Positions 17,521-27,227 of a stretch of DNA of 64,000 nt are shown here, in pieces. Below the pieces are notes generated by a model that saw only the letters and a program-made list of their open reading frames with translations, made no database searches and was not told the DNA's origin. The position numbers and the translations under genes are program-made. This DNA comes from Paenibacillus sp. MMS18-CY102 (GTDB lineage: Bacteria > Bacillota > Bacilli > Paenibacillales > Paenibacillaceae). The number at the start of each line of letters is the position of its first letter. Positions within the stretch are counted from its first letter, which is position 1. The stretch spans positions 124,001 through 188,000 of the forward strand of contig NZ_WSTC01000002.1 in the NCBI RefSeq assembly GCF_009789195.1, in the 5' to 3' direction.

Positions 17521-18141
17521 CTAGGCTTTTGGCCGTTTCTGGCATTCCTTCATTAGCTTCTGGTATTCTTTAATCTGCTCAGCCGTCCATTTGGACCCTT
17601 CGAATAACTCGCCGGAGCGGGCGAGCGCCAGCAAATCCTCCAGCCATAGGCGCTCGGCCTCCCCGAATCGGATGAAGCCTTTGATCATCATGAATGAGCC
17701 TTTGGGCAACATTTCGCCCTTAATCGCCAGTATATGATGGAGGCGTTCCAAGCGAGCGACACCGTTGGCGATTTGCCCTTCGATGGACGAGATGATCAGA
17801 TCGGCATTCGCATGCCGCACGAATGGAAGGCCGAGAAAAATCGGCTGCTGTGGGTACGAGCTCTGTCCGAATTGGACGTACAGCAGCCTGAGGAATTCGG
17901 TTTTTCCGGCTTCGGTGATGCGGAATATCGTTTTGTCCGGACGATTCTCGCTTGCAGTTGGGACGATCTCTGCTGCTTCAATTAGCTGGTCCGCCCGCAG
18001 ATGGTCCACTGCATAGTACAGTGAACCATCTCGGAGCTTAAACGATTCGTCCCAATTGCGCTGTTTGATCGTCTGGCGAATTTCATAGGGATGCTTGTCG
18101 CCCTCCATAAGCAACCCTAGAACAAGCAGCTTCATGGACAT
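17521..18141 (-). CDS. PadR-family transcriptional regulator
   Basis: 206 residues. The N-terminus is a PadR winged helix (LLVLGLLMEGDKHPYEIRQTI, SLYYAVDHLRADQLIE, FRITEAGKTEFLRLL), followed by a helical C-terminal dimerisation domain of the longer PadR subtype. It is encoded just six bases after the DHA2 efflux gene on the same strand, so both are co-transcribed. PadR proteins usually repress the neighbouring efflux gene until a toxic ligand binds. Two matching palindromes in the shared promoter (19760-19803) fit such autoregulation. Confidence 0.9.
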   Translation of the reverse strand: MSMKLLVLGLLMEGDKHPYEIRQTIKQRNWDESFKLRDGSLYYAVDHLRADQLIEAAEIVPTASENRPDKTIFRITEAGKTEFLRLLYVQFGQSSYPQQPIFLGLPFVRHANADLIISSIEGQIANGVARLERLHHILAIKGEMLPKGSFMMIKGFIRFGEAERLWLEDLLALARSGELFEGSKWTAEQIKEYQKLMKECQKRPKA

Positions 18142-18147
18142 GTTGGC

Positions 18148-19719
18148 TTACCCTTTCTGCAGGGAAGGGTCAGGCTTGCCGCCAGCTCCAGCTTGCGGGG
18201 AGCCTTGTTGGCCGTGCTTGGCCGTTTCCAAGCGTGCATTGCCCATCAGGACAATGAAGATAAACGCAACGACAGGGAGGATTACTGACCATTGGAAGAC
18301 GTAGATGATCGAGTCGGAAAGCTTGCCGAGCAGTTGGTTCACGATTTCTGTAGGCATATGCATTTTCGCCTGAACAGCGGGATCGAGCAGCGCTTGGCCG
18401 CCTTTGATTTGCTCAGCCATCTCAGGATTGATATTCGGCAAGGCAGCGACGCCAGCTTGAAAATCATGTTTCTGGAGCGCACCGAAGACAGTAATGCCGA
18501 GTGCAGATCCGATCGTACGGAAGAACGTAATCAGGGATGATGCTGAACCTTTGTACTGCGGCGGAACTGCATTAAGCGTCGAGATGTTAAGCAGTGAGAA
18601 CGATACGCCGATGCCAAGGCCGACGATAATCATGTACAGCGCGATCATCAGGCGGCTCGTCGATTCATCCATTGCAAAGCCAAGAAGCGAAGTGCCGACG
18701 AGAAGGACAAGCACGGATACGAGCATAATGCTGCGGTACTTGAACTTGCTGACGATCCGGCCACCTACTTGCGCACTGACGACGACGCCGAGCATCATCG
18801 GAATGAGCACGGTACTCGTCTCGGTCGCGGTTTTGTGGAAGACGCCTTGAATGAAGATTGGGATATACGTAGCGCCTGCCATCATGATGCCGCCGTACAG
18901 CAGGCTGATCATCATGCTGCTTGTGAACAGGCGTTTGCTGAACAGGCTTAGTTTTACAATAGGGTCTTTTGCTTTAACTTCAACAACGAGGAACAGAATA
19001 AGGAACAAAGCGCAGCCGATGAAGAGCGAGATCGTCTTCATGCTATCCCATGCCCAGCCGTCCGTGCCGCCGAGCTCAAGGCCGAACATGAGGAACAGGA
19101 TTGCGGCTGTCAGTGTGAAAGCGCCCAGCCAGTCGATGGAAGGCTTCTTGGTGCTTCGCGTTTCATGATAAGCCTGCGTGATGAACAGGATAGCGAGCAA
19201 GCCGATTGGCACATTAATGTAGAAAATCCAGCGCCAGCTGATGTTATCTGTAATCGCGCCACCAAGAATCGGGCCGAATACGCTAGAAATGCCGAACACG
19301 GCGCCGAATAGGCCCATCATTTTGCCGCGTTTCTCAGCTGGGAACAGGTCGAATATAATCGTAAAGACGATTGGCATTAACGCGCCGCCGCCGATCCCTT
19401 GAATCGCCCGGTAAATGATGAGCTGATTCATGTCCTGTGCTGTTCCGCACAGTATCGAGCCGACGATGAACAAAATTAAGCCCATCAAGAAAAAGCGCTT
19501 GCGCCCGTAGATGTCGGACAGCTTGCCGATGATCGGCGTCGATACGACCATTGCGATCATATAAGCGGAGTAAACCCAGATGAAGCTCTCGAAGCCGCCT
19601 AGCTTCTTAATAATTGTAGCCATTGCTGTCGAAACGATCGTCTGGTCGAGCGAGGCCATGAACAAGCCTAGGAGCAGGCCTGCGACAACCAGCTTCACGT
19701 TGCTGTTTTTGGCGTCCAT
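18148..19719 (-). CDS. DHA2-family (EmrB/QacA-type) MFS multidrug exporter
   Basis: 523 residues with about 14 membrane segments, the normal DHA2 length. Recognisable motifs are the start [15 protein letters not shown] with the membrane-embedded Asp of motif D1, [13 protein letters not shown] (motif A), and [10 protein letters not shown] (motif C, antiporter signature). It would export drugs or toxic organic compounds in exchange for protons. The first gene of a two-gene operon with padR, it is read from a promoter at 19785-19812 that carries palindromic operators. Confidence 0.92.
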   Translation of the reverse strand: MDAKNSNVKLVVAGLLLGLFMASLDQTIVSTAMATIIKKLGGFESFIWVYSAYMIAMVVSTPIIGKLSDIYGRKRFFLMGLILFIVGSILCGTAQDMNQLIIYRAIQGIGGGALMPIVFTIIFDLFPAEKRGKMMGLFGAVFGISSVFGPILGGAITDNISWRWIFYINVPIGLLAILFITQAYHETRSTKKPSIDWLGAFTLTAAILFLMFGLELGGTDGWAWDSMKTISLFIGCALFLILFLVVEVKAKDPIVKLSLFSKRLFTSSMMISLLYGGIMMAGATYIPIFIQGVFHKTATETSTVLIPMMLGVVVSAQVGGRIVSKFKYRSIMLVSVLVLLVGTSLLGFAMDESTSRLMIALYMIIVGLGIGVSFSLLNISTLNAVPPQYKGSASSLITFFRTIGSALGITVFGALQKHDFQAGVAALPNINPEMAEQIKGGQALLDPAVQAKMHMPTEIVNQLLGKLSDSIIYVFQWSVILPVVAFIFIVLMGNARLETAKHGQQGSPQAGAGGKPDPSLQKG

Positions 19720-19759
19720 TGTTCAACTTCCTTTCAAGATCAATTGCGCATCGATCCAT

Positions 19760-19812
19760 TACTCAAATTTGATTACCCTTGCTTATTATACTCAAAATTG
19801 AGTGGAATACAA
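19760..19812 (-). promoter_or_regulatory. Promoter of efflux-padR operon with two PadR-type operator candidates
   Basis: Read on the minus strand there is TTGTAT (19807-19812), 16 bases, then TATAAT (19785-19790). The inverted repeat ACTCAA-AA-TTGAGT (19790-19803) fills the spacer. A second near-copy, ACTCAA-AT-TTGATT, lies thirty bases further at 19760-19773 in the likely early transcribed region. Two spaced copies of one palindrome at a repressor-gene promoter are strong evidence for operators. Assignment to this PadR is inference. Confidence 0.72.
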
Positions 19813-19944
19813 CTAAATTATTGTATTAAGATTTCTTGTGCCATTTGGAAATTAATGATAGTAATAGAATAAATTTTTTGGTATATTAGTTTAATATTTT
19901 TGGAGAGTTGGAGACATAGATAGAGACATTAGGGGGTGCTTCAA

Positions 19945-21726
19945 ATGAAACATTCAAACGAGAGCGAGAACCTTTCCAAGAAATCATATGGCTGGGCGCT
20001 ATCCTTCCTGCAGCCTTATGGCAAGCGAATTGCACTGCTCGTCCTGTGCAGCATACTAGCAGTGACGGGGGATTTGCTTACGCCGAAGGTCATTCAATAC
20101 ATGATTGACCATGTTGTGAAAGAAGGGGATTTCCGTATCTTTTATTGGCTGCTTGGCTTGCTCGTTGGGGTCAATCTGCTGATGCTAATCGCCAAGAACG
20201 GGCGGAACATGCTGCAGCGGACAATTGGCGCTCTTGCTTCCCGCGATATGCAGGGGGCGATATTCCAGCATCTGCGCAAGCTTGGCTTCGCACATTATGA
20301 ACGGCATCCGGCGGGCGAGACGCTGTCGATGTTCAACTCGGAGGTTGTATCTGTCCAACGGATCTATACCCAATACTTGCCTGGCATTATTGATAACATT
20401 TTATACACGGCAGTTGCTATTGTGTTGCTTCTTGGCATTAATCCATGGCTAACGCTTATTATGGCGCCGACCTTCTGCCTCTATTATTTGTTCGGGCCGT
20501 ATTTTGAGAAGAAAGCAGCCCACTTCGGCAAGCGGGCGGGAGAGGGCCGTATCGCGTTTAACCAAAAAGTATATGAAAGCGTATCCGGCTTTCGGGAATT
20601 CCGGGCGTTCGGCGCACAGCCTTGGTATCACGAACGGACCTATGCGGAGCATAAAGCTTGGTCACGTGATTACTTATCGGCGGCGACGTTCAGCTTTGCA
20701 CGGGGCAGCTTCCGGCGGATTACGTTCTATTTGGGCGCAATCGCTGTATTTTTAACCGGCTATTATATGGTGCGGCACAACCATGTGACGCTTGGGGAGT
20801 TTGTTGCATTTACCATTCTGTACATGTCTACGATGTTCAGGCTGACACTGCTTGTCACGCAGTTGACCGAGCAGCGGCTTATCATCCACCAGACAGCCCC
20901 GCTGTATACGTTTATGCATAAACCAATCGAGATTGAGGATCCAGCCGATCCGATTGAACCTGCGGAGGTAAAAGGGCGCCTGGCGTTCGAAGGGGTTGAA
21001 TTTGGTTATCCCGAGCAGCCGCTCGTTATTCGGGGCTTCGATCTCGACATCCAGCCTGGGGAGAAAATCGCATTTGTCGGCGCAAGCGGCGGAGGCAAAA
21101 CAACGTTGTTCAAAATGGTCGGCCGATTCTATGATCCAACAAGCGGCTTGCTTAGGCTGGATGGCGTTCCTATTCATCAAATGTCGCTCGAACGGCTTCG
21201 TGAATTGATTGGTTATGTTTTCCAAGAAACATACCTGTTCGGCTCGTCTGTAAAGGACAATATCCGCTTTGGCAAGCCCGAAGCGACGGATGAGGAAGTT
21301 GTCGCTGCTGCGAAAGCGGCTTACGCACATGATTTTATTATGGAACTGCCCGAAGGCTACGATACGCTGGTCGGGGAACGGGGAATTAAGCTGTCAGGCG
21401 GACAGAAGCAGCGGATTGCAATTGCCCGCATGTTTATTAAACAGCCGGCCATTATTTTGCTGGATGAAGCGACCTCGTCGCTGGACAATGTGAGCGAATA
21501 TGAGGTGCAGCAAGCGCTTGATGAGGTGCTGGTTGGCCGAACGACGATCGCCATCGCCCATCGGCTGTCGACGGTGAAACATTTTGACCGTATCGTATTT
21601 CTTCAGGATGGGCGCGCAGCAGAGGTCGGCTCCTACGGGCAGTTGATGGAACGCAGAGGCTTGCTGTATGAGCTGGAGCTTGGGCAATCGGGCACGGGGG
21701 ATCGGGATGAGGTGAAAATTGGATGA
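19945..21726 (+). CDS. ABC exporter half-transporter (membrane plus ATPase), first subunit
   Basis: 593 residues from ATG 19945, seven bases after AGGGGGTG. Residues about 15-310 hold six membrane helices of the ABCB/MsbA type. The ATPase domain follows with Walker A GASGGGKTT, Q-loop YVFQET, signature LSGGQKQRIAIAR, Walker B IILLDEATSSLD and switch histidine in AIAHRLS. The gene is divergent from the DHA2 pump and overlaps the next ABC gene by ATGA, so a heterodimeric exporter is likely. The exported compound (drug, peptide or lipid) is unknown. Confidence 0.9.
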   Translation: MKHSNESENLSKKSYGWALSFLQPYGKRIALLVLCSILAVTGDLLTPKVIQYMIDHVVKEGDFRIFYWLLGLLVGVNLLMLIAKNGRNMLQRTIGALASRDMQGAIFQHLRKLGFAHYERHPAGETLSMFNSEVVSVQRIYTQYLPGIIDNILYTAVAIVLLLGINPWLTLIMAPTFCLYYLFGPYFEKKAAHFGKRAGEGRIAFNQKVYESVSGFREFRAFGAQPWYHERTYAEHKAWSRDYLSAATFSFARGSFRRITFYLGAIAVFLTGYYMVRHNHVTLGEFVAFTILYMSTMFRLTLLVTQLTEQRLIIHQTAPLYTFMHKPIEIEDPADPIEPAEVKGRLAFEGVEFGYPEQPLVIRGFDLDIQPGEKIAFVGASGGGKTTLFKMVGRFYDPTSGLLRLDGVPIHQMSLERLRELIGYVFQETYLFGSSVKDNIRFGKPEATDEEVVAAAKAAYAHDFIMELPEGYDTLVGERGIKLSGGQKQRIAIARMFIKQPAIILLDEATSSLDNVSEYEVQQALDEVLVGRTTIAIAHRLSTVKHFDRIVFLQDGRAAEVGSYGQLMERRGLLYELELGQSGTGDRDEVKIG

Positions 21727-23435
21727 ATTACTGGCAGTTTATTCGTACTAACTTGCTTATTGTAAAAGGGACATACGCACTCGTATTGCTATTTCTCGTA
21801 CTTGAATCAGTATCGAACTATTCGCTCGTCTACGTCCAAAAAATATTAATCGACGATGTGTTCGGCAACGGGCATTATAGCTTGCTTACTACAGTAATAA
21901 CTGTATTCGGCGTTGCTGGCCTCGTGCATGCCCTCATGTTTACAATGACGAGCCGTTACTTGGTCAAAAACGAATTCGCCATCAGCCACTCGCTGCTGCG
22001 GCGCATGCTGGGGCGTATCGAGCATGTGCCGATTGAGCGATTCGGCCGAGACCGGAACGGCAAATATGTATACACGATGACGCAGGACTTGTTCCAGACG
22101 GCAAGCTTCCTAGGCTGGCAGCTGCCGCGGGGCGGCCAAGAGATATTAAACTTCATCATCTTGGTTGGCATTATCGGCTTCGCCAATCCGATGATGCTGC
22201 TCATGATGCTCGTCATGTGCGGCTTCTACTTGGCAGCAGGCTACTATTTCTCGCCCAAGCTGCATGAGGCGGCGAAGAAAGTGTCGGAGCGCCGTACAGC
22301 GCTGCTCATTCAGATCGAGGAAGGCGTCGCTTCGACTCGTGAAGTGATCGCGTTCCATCGGCTAAAGTGGGAAGAGAAGCTGTATAACAAGCTGTTTGAC
22401 CGTTATTATGAGCAGTTTCTGGAGGAAGGCAAGCTGGTTAACCGGCAAATGCGATGGAGCGATCCGATGAAATGGGGCATTGGGCTCATCGTTCTCGGGT
22501 ACGGCGGCTACGAGCTGATGCATGGCCGCATTTCGATCGGGATGTTCGTTATCGTCTTCCAGTTCGCTACGCAGATGTCGGATTCGTGCTACAATGTGTT
22601 TCAATTTTTCATGGGCTTCTCTAGCCAGATGGCTTATATGGATCGGGTGAACGGCATTCTAACGCTGGAGCAAAATGTTCCGGGTGTGCGCAAGCTGAAC
22701 GAATCGCCGAAGGAAATTGCTTTCGAGGACGTGCGGTTCCGCTATGCGGAAGAGCTGCCAGATGTGATCCAGTCGCTGTCTGCAGGCCTGCCGGCAGGCC
22801 GCAAGCTAGCCTTCGTCGGGTCAAGCGGCGGCGGGAAGTCGACCATCGCTCAACTGCTCATCCGGTTCTATGATCCGGCTGAAGGGACGATCCGTTTAAA
22901 TGGTGTCCCGATTCACGAGCTGGACCGTCAGCAGTGGACGGACGGATTGTCGATCGTCTTCCAAGATCCGTACATGTTTCCCGATACGATTCGCGAGAAT
23001 TTGCTGCTAGGGCGTGACGGGGTAACGCAAGAAAAGCTGGAGGAAGCATGCCGAATTGCACAGATTGACAGTTTCATCGAGCAGTTGCCCGACGGCTATG
23101 ACACGCAAGTCGGCGAACGCGGCATTAAGCTGTCAGGGGGCCAGCGCCAGCGCCTCGCGATTGCGCGCGCTATACTCGGCAATCCATCCATTCTCGTCCT
23201 CGACGAAGCGACTTCGGCGCTCGATCTGGAGACCGAGCGCCGATTGCTCGCTGCACTCGATGAAAGCCGCCAAGGGCTGAGCATGATCATGATCGCGCAC
23301 CGGCTGTCTACGATTGAGAACGCGGACCAGATTTACGTCCTGGACCGCGGGCGGTTGGCGGATAGCGGCACACATGAAGAGTTGTTGGCGAAGCCAGGTG
23401 GCGTGTACAGCGAGCTGTTGATGGCGCAGAGGTAG
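21723..23435 (+). CDS. ABC exporter half-transporter, second subunit
   Basis: 570 residues, starting inside the stop of the previous gene (ATGA overlap). Six membrane helices are followed by a complete ATPase domain: Walker A GSSGGGKST, Q-loop IVFQDP, signature LSGGQRQRLAIARAI, Walker B ILVLDEATSALD, H-loop MIAHRLS. Both subunits keep consensus ATP sites, unlike heterodimers in which one site is degenerate. The pair therefore shows no sequence sign of an inactive site. Substrate unknown. Confidence 0.9.
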   Translation: MNYWQFIRTNLLIVKGTYALVLLFLVLESVSNYSLVYVQKILIDDVFGNGHYSLLTTVITVFGVAGLVHALMFTMTSRYLVKNEFAISHSLLRRMLGRIEHVPIERFGRDRNGKYVYTMTQDLFQTASFLGWQLPRGGQEILNFIILVGIIGFANPMMLLMMLVMCGFYLAAGYYFSPKLHEAAKKVSERRTALLIQIEEGVASTREVIAFHRLKWEEKLYNKLFDRYYEQFLEEGKLVNRQMRWSDPMKWGIGLIVLGYGGYELMHGRISIGMFVIVFQFATQMSDSCYNVFQFFMGFSSQMAYMDRVNGILTLEQNVPGVRKLNESPKEIAFEDVRFRYAEELPDVIQSLSAGLPAGRKLAFVGSSGGGKSTIAQLLIRFYDPAEGTIRLNGVPIHELDRQQWTDGLSIVFQDPYMFPDTIRENLLLGRDGVTQEKLEEACRIAQIDSFIEQLPDGYDTQVGERGIKLSGGQRQRLAIARAILGNPSILVLDEATSALDLETERRLLAALDESRQGLSMIMIAHRLSTIENADQIYVLDRGRLADSGTHEELLAKPGGVYSELLMAQR

Positions 23436-23553
23436 GCAGAAAAGAGTAGATGGCAGTTAGTAAATATGAGAGAGCGTCCCCCATAGAGGGCATTGGGATA
23501 TTGCGGGTGCAGGAGATCCAATGCCCATTCACGGGGGGAAAGGGGAAAAGGCA

Positions 23554-23988
23554 ATGTGGAAACCATTTATCAGTTCGATCGATGAACAATCCGTGTTTGT
23601 AGAGCCTGCAACCGAAGGTGAGCTTGAAGCGGTCGGGAACAGTTTCGATTTAATGCTTCCAAATGAGCTAAAGGGCTTATTGGAAGAAACGAACGGTGTA
23701 ATCGATGAGTTCGGTTGCCATCTTATTTGGCCAACGAGTCGAATTATAGAAGAGAATTTAGCGATTAGAAGCTCCGAAGATTATAAAGAGATGTATAAGC
23801 CATTCGATAGTATGTTGTTCGTTGCCGATGCAGGAAACGGTGATTTGTTTGGCTACTCCATCGTAAACGGAGCTATTTCAAAGGATGATATTTACACTTG
23901 GAATCACGAAGATGATAGCCGAACTTGGGTTGCTTCTTCTTTAAAACAATTTATTGAGGGGTGGCTTAAAGGGGAGATTAGCATTTAG
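23554..23988 (+). CDS. SUKH/SMI1-KNR4-type protein
   Basis: 144 residues from ATG 23554, after an AAAGGGGAAAAGG ribosome binding region; an ATG at 23521 has no such site. The pattern ATEGELEAVGNSFDLMLPNELKGLLEETNGV followed by IWPTSRIIEEN and a C-terminal SLKQFIEGWL is typical of the SMI1/KNR4 (SUKH) fold. Many SUKH proteins are immunity proteins against contact-dependent or polymorphic toxins. No toxin gene is seen next to it, so it may be an orphan immunity gene or have another role. Confidence 0.75.
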   Translation: MWKPFISSIDEQSVFVEPATEGELEAVGNSFDLMLPNELKGLLEETNGVIDEFGCHLIWPTSRIIEENLAIRSSEDYKEMYKPFDSMLFVADAGNGDLFGYSIVNGAISKDDIYTWNHEDDSRTWVASSLKQFIEGWLKGEISI

Positions 23989-24086
23989 AAAAATTTCCAA
24001 TAATTACTGCGTTTCTTGGTGAAACTATACATCTCAAAACTCGTCTATCATTAGGCATTGATGTCGTCATCGAGAGGAAGATGGTT

Positions 24087-24593
24087 TTGAGGAGAACGGT
24101 TCTTGTATGTATCTTCAGTATTATTTTGATAATTACGGGTTGTTCATCTGGCAATGAGACCGAAAAAATAAAGCCGATTTTATATCAGGAAACAATCGGT
24201 GACTTGGCGTATGAAATTAAACTGAGTAAAAACCAATTTGAATTGAATGATGAAATCGTAGTTTATACGAAGATAACTAACCAAGGAAAACAGGTTTTAA
24301 CCTATGTTTCGGGAAGCACTTCTTGTCCTAGCCATGCGTTTATAAATGTCATTCACCAAGAAACGAATGATAGTTTGGCAATAAAGCCATATGGACCTTG
24401 CACATCAGACATAGCCGTATCTCATTTGGAGCCTGGCCAGACCGTCGAAGATGTTTCGACTTATATTACCCAACTTGATAGTAAAGAGACTTCACCACTT
24501 GGTACTTATGATGTGCAAGTTGCATTGCCACCAGGATCGACGACCCCATGGCCAAGCGTTGAAACACAAATCGTTCTGACCGACAATCATTAA
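24087..24593 (+). CDS. Small lipoprotein with BsuPI-like domain
   Basis: About 168 residues. TTG 24087 lies eight bases after GAGAGGA; the ATG at 24081 is only two to three bases away and less likely. A lipoprotein signal ends in ITGC, with the lipidated Cys around residue 20. The rest is a beta-sandwich pattern (YEIKLSKNQFELNDEIVVYTKITNQG), reminiscent of the intracellular proteinase inhibitor BsuPI family. Two further cysteines (SCPSHAF, GPCTSD) could form a disulfide outside the cell. Function is unknown. Confidence 0.7.
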   Translation: MRRTVLVCIFSIILIITGCSSGNETEKIKPILYQETIGDLAYEIKLSKNQFELNDEIVVYTKITNQGKQVLTYVSGSTSCPSHAFINVIHQETNDSLAIKPYGPCTSDIAVSHLEPGQTVEDVSTYITQLDSKETSPLGTYDVQVALPPGSTTPWPSVETQIVLTDNH

Positions 24594-24608
24594 ATTAACG
24601 GGGAACAA

Positions 24609-24806
24609 TTGCAACCTACCACAGCTACAGCGCTTGGTGCACGGATTGACGAGGTTGGGAAAATGCAAGCCTACGCTCCATTCGGATTGAATGATCTTTT
24701 CTCCCTCACGATACGGCCTAATAAAAAGATAATTTCCGAGGAAATATTTTATGAAAAGGCGAATAAATGGCGAGCAAAATGGCCGGAGCTACAGGTTGTA
24801 GAATAG
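24609..24806 (+). pseudogene. Remnant of a nucleotidyltransferase-family gene (3' end only)
   Basis: The 65-residue frame resembles the C-terminus of the bacterial nucleotidyltransferase-family protein: GARIDEVGKMQAYAPFGLNDLFSLTIRPN, then KANKWRAKWPELQVV at the end. The catalytic N-terminal two thirds are missing. A TTG at 24609 with GGGGAA upstream could still be translated, but no intact nucleotidyltransferase is possible. The preceding lipoprotein gene ends only 16 bases before it, which suggests an insertion or deletion joined the two sequences. Confidence 0.6.
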
Positions 24807-24817
24807 TAGTCATTATT

Positions 24818-24867
24818 GTACGGCAAAAACCCGATCGCTATCTGAAGGCGACCGGGTTTTTGCCGTA
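24818..24867. terminator. Bidirectional terminator
   Basis: GTACGGCAAAAACCCG (24818-24833) pairs with CGGGTTTTTGCCGTAC (24852-24867). The A-rich and T-rich stem works in both directions. It separates the rightward lipoprotein region from the leftward spoVR gene. Confidence 0.85.
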
Positions 24868-24878
24868 CATACATTAAA

Positions 24879-26318
24879 TCAAATAAACTTCCTGCTCGTC
24901 TTCTTCCCATCGCAGCTAAACACAATCTTCTTATCCTCGATAAACGTCTCCAAGTGGATCGATTTGCCCCATAGCTGCACGATGTACGGAAGGGTGCGTT
25001 CTAAGTATTTGAGATCAAGCTCGACGCCTTCGTAATTGTGCTTGAGGTACATCTCGCCGACGCGGTTGAAATCGCCGTCCTGCACGACAATGCTCGGGAA
25101 GCCGCCGTTGACGCGGGAGACGACCAATTGGTCGCGGATGTTAGCCCACGCCTTGTCGGTAATTTTCCACTCAGGGCCTTTCTTCTCAAACACGTACAGG
25201 TCGAGCTCCTTCACCAGTTGCTTATCAAGGTAGTTGCGCAGGAACGACATGTCGGAATCCTCTTCGCGCACCTCGAATATTTTCTCCCTTCCCCTGCCCG
25301 GCTTCATGCCGAACCGGTCCCGCTCCTCTTGTGTCGGGTTATCCCAGCGCTTCTCGATATGTTCGAAAATTTTCAGACCGAGATAGTACGGGTTCAGCGT
25401 ATGGCGGGAAGGCACGACGACGGAGCTGTTCAGCTTCGCGAATTCGATTGTTTCCTCACTCGTTAAGTCAAGCTCGCGGATGATGCGCTGATGCCAGTAG
25501 GAGGCCCAGCCTTCGTTCATGATTTTGGTCTCAAGCTGCGGCCAGAAGTAGAGCATTTCGTCTCGCAGCATCGACATGATGTCGCGCTGCCAATCTTCTA
25601 ATGAAGTTGAATATTCCTCGATGAACCAGACGAGATCCTTCTCGGGCTGCGGCGGGAACCGTTTGAGATTGGCGTCTTTGCCCTCGTCATCGTCATCGGA
25701 TGCTTCAAGCGACCAGAGGTCGTCGTATGCGCTGCCCTTGGGCTCCAGTGCGGCGGAGCGGTCCCGCTCTTTGATCTGAAGCTCGATGTATCTCGTCTTG
25801 TCGAGGTTGTAGGGCTTAATGATTGTCGGGTCGATATGCTCTTGGATGGCAAGGACGGCGTCGATGAATTTCTCCACCCGCTCCGTTCCATACTCCATCT
25901 CATATTGCGCGACGCGCTCGGCGGTTGCGGACATGCTCTCGACCATATTGCGGTTCGTTTGGCTGAAGCGGGCGTTGTTTTTGAAAAAATCGCAGTGCGC
26001 GAGCACGTGGGCGACGATCAGCTTGTTCTGGATCAAGGAGTTGCCGTCGAGCAGGAAAGCGTAGCAAGGGTTGGAGTTGATAACTAATTCGTATATTTTG
26101 CTCAGGCCAAAATCGTACTGCATCTTCATCTTATTAAACGTCTTGCCGAAGCTCCAGTGGCTAAACCGCGTCGGCATGCCGTACGCCCCGAATGTATAGA
26201 TGATGTCGGCGGGGCAAATCTCGTATCGCATCGGGTAAAAGTCGAGGCCGAACCCTTGGGCGATTTCGGTAATCTCATCAATCGCGCGCTCCAGTTGGCG
26301 GATTTCGTCTTGTTTCAT
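24879..26318 (-). CDS. spoVR: SpoVR-family sporulation protein
   Basis: 479 residues starting at 26318, where GGAGGG lies nine bases upstream; the further in-frame ATG at 26354 has no site. Family hallmarks include [38 protein letters not shown] near the N-terminus, [31 protein letters not shown], and [13 protein letters not shown]. SpoVR is needed for normal spore cortex formation in Bacillus. In many genomes it is grouped with prkA and yhbH. Here yhbH is 16.7 kb away and no prkA is in the window. Confidence 0.93.
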   Translation of the reverse strand: MKQDEIRQLERAIDEITEIAQGFGLDFYPMRYEICPADIIYTFGAYGMPTRFSHWSFGKTFNKMKMQYDFGLSKIYELVINSNPCYAFLLDGNSLIQNKLIVAHVLAHCDFFKNNARFSQTNRNMVESMSATAERVAQYEMEYGTERVEKFIDAVLAIQEHIDPTIIKPYNLDKTRYIELQIKERDRSAALEPKGSAYDDLWSLEASDDDDEGKDANLKRFPPQPEKDLVWFIEEYSTSLEDWQRDIMSMLRDEMLYFWPQLETKIMNEGWASYWHQRIIRELDLTSEETIEFAKLNSSVVVPSRHTLNPYYLGLKIFEHIEKRWDNPTQEERDRFGMKPGRGREKIFEVREEDSDMSFLRNYLDKQLVKELDLYVFEKKGPEWKITDKAWANIRDQLVVSRVNGGFPSIVVQDGDFNRVGEMYLKHNYEGVELDLKYLERTLPYIVQLWGKSIHLETFIEDKKIVFSCDGKKTSRKFI

Positions 26319-26408
26319 CGGTTTGATCCCTCCGAGCGGTAAAGTACGTTTCATACCAAAGGTATGTCTAAGAGGGGTGGGATATGCCTGGGTGGGGTGA
26401 ACTCAAAA

Positions 26409-26455
26409 ATGCCAAGACGGCTGCTTTATAGCATACATCTTGGCATCTATTTTTC
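26409..26455. terminator. Bidirectional terminator at the end of the toxin-like gene
   Basis: ATGCCAAGA (26409-26417) pairs with TCTTGGCAT (26438-26446). The hairpin has a T run on the right for plus-strand reading and an A run on the left for minus-strand reading. It begins right after the stop codon of the minus-strand gene ending at 26447. Confidence 0.75.
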
Positions 26456-26773
26456 TTCGTTAGGATCAATTCCCCAGAAGATATGATGGGCATTGCCTGA
26501 GTTAGCGAAATAGCAAGCATCTACATAGACGTTATAAAGTGACTGGTCAACCTTATACACGATGACAACATTACTGATTAATGTCCAAGCATAGTTGTTA
26601 AATGAGAAACCAGGGAAGTCGGAAATTCCATACGCTCTGCTATCTGGTACTGTTGACAGTATTGATTTGGAACGTCGAAAGACGTTCATCGGATCTACTT
26701 TAAATGGCTGCATATGTGCAAGTGATACTCGAGCATGGCTTGACCATAGAACCGTGTAACGTCTATTGGTCAT
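26447..26773 (-). CDS. RelE/ParE-like toxin candidate
   Basis: 108 residues. The pattern RRYTVLWSSHARVSLAHM at the N-terminus and a C-terminal run of strands (SNVVIVYKVDQSLYNVYVDACYFA) resemble the small RelE/ParE fold, which cleaves ribosome-associated mRNA or poisons gyrase. The start overlaps the end of the upstream gene by eleven bases, the usual arrangement for an antitoxin followed by its toxin. The C-terminal extension after the last strand (HHIFWGIDPNEEK) is unusual. The family assignment rests on pattern only, and catalytic residues cannot be confirmed by eye. Confidence 0.5.
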   Translation of the reverse strand: MTNRRYTVLWSSHARVSLAHMQPFKVDPMNVFRRSKSILSTVPDSRAYGISDFPGFSFNNYAWTLISNVVIVYKVDQSLYNVYVDACYFANSGNAHHIFWGIDPNEEK

Positions 26774-27065
26774 GCTTGGTCTCGGCGATCAGGCGAGCGA
26801 ACTCTTCTTCATCGTCACTGTAAGTGGAGATGCCTTTTTGCCGATCCAATTCAGCTTGTGTTAGTTGATGGATGACGTTAGGATCGTTGAAGATTGCGGC
26901 AGTCATCTTCTTTTTCTGAATATCAGGTAGGCTAACTTGTTCCTCTTTGCGAGTTAAACGTACATGATAACCAAAATGATCTTCGATAAGATGGACGAGG
27001 TCTTCAAGTTCAACAACTGACTTGTCTCTAAAGCTTTGTTCCAATTCGTGTTTGGATAAAGCCAT
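26763..27065 (-). CDS. Antitoxin-like partner of the RelE-like gene
   Basis: 100 residues from ATG 27065 with AAAGGATGG about eight bases upstream; longer upstream codons have no site. It is acidic and helical (HELEQSFRDKSVVELEDLVHLIEDHFGYHVRL), has a variable middle, and ends in an acidic helix (YSDDEEEFARLIAETKHD) like the toxin-wrapping tails of antitoxins. I see no classic ribbon-helix-helix or HTH motif. The eleven-base overlap with the downstream toxin-like gene and the lack of other genes in the unit support a toxin-antitoxin pair. Confidence 0.5.
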   Translation of the reverse strand: MALSKHELEQSFRDKSVVELEDLVHLIEDHFGYHVRLTRKEEQVSLPDIQKKKMTAAIFNDPNVIHQLTQAELDRQKGISTYSDDEEEFARLIAETKHDQ

Positions 27066-27227
27066 TGCAATCACCATCCTTTTACCCATTTTACCACAAG
27101 CGGTCGCTTCCTCAAACGTCATGTCTAGGCAATATGAGGCATGGATGCAAGCACCTTGGCGATAATGACAAGGGCCTAACAGTTCCTTTGAACCAATTGT
27201 TTCATTTATGAGCAGCTAATATATCCG

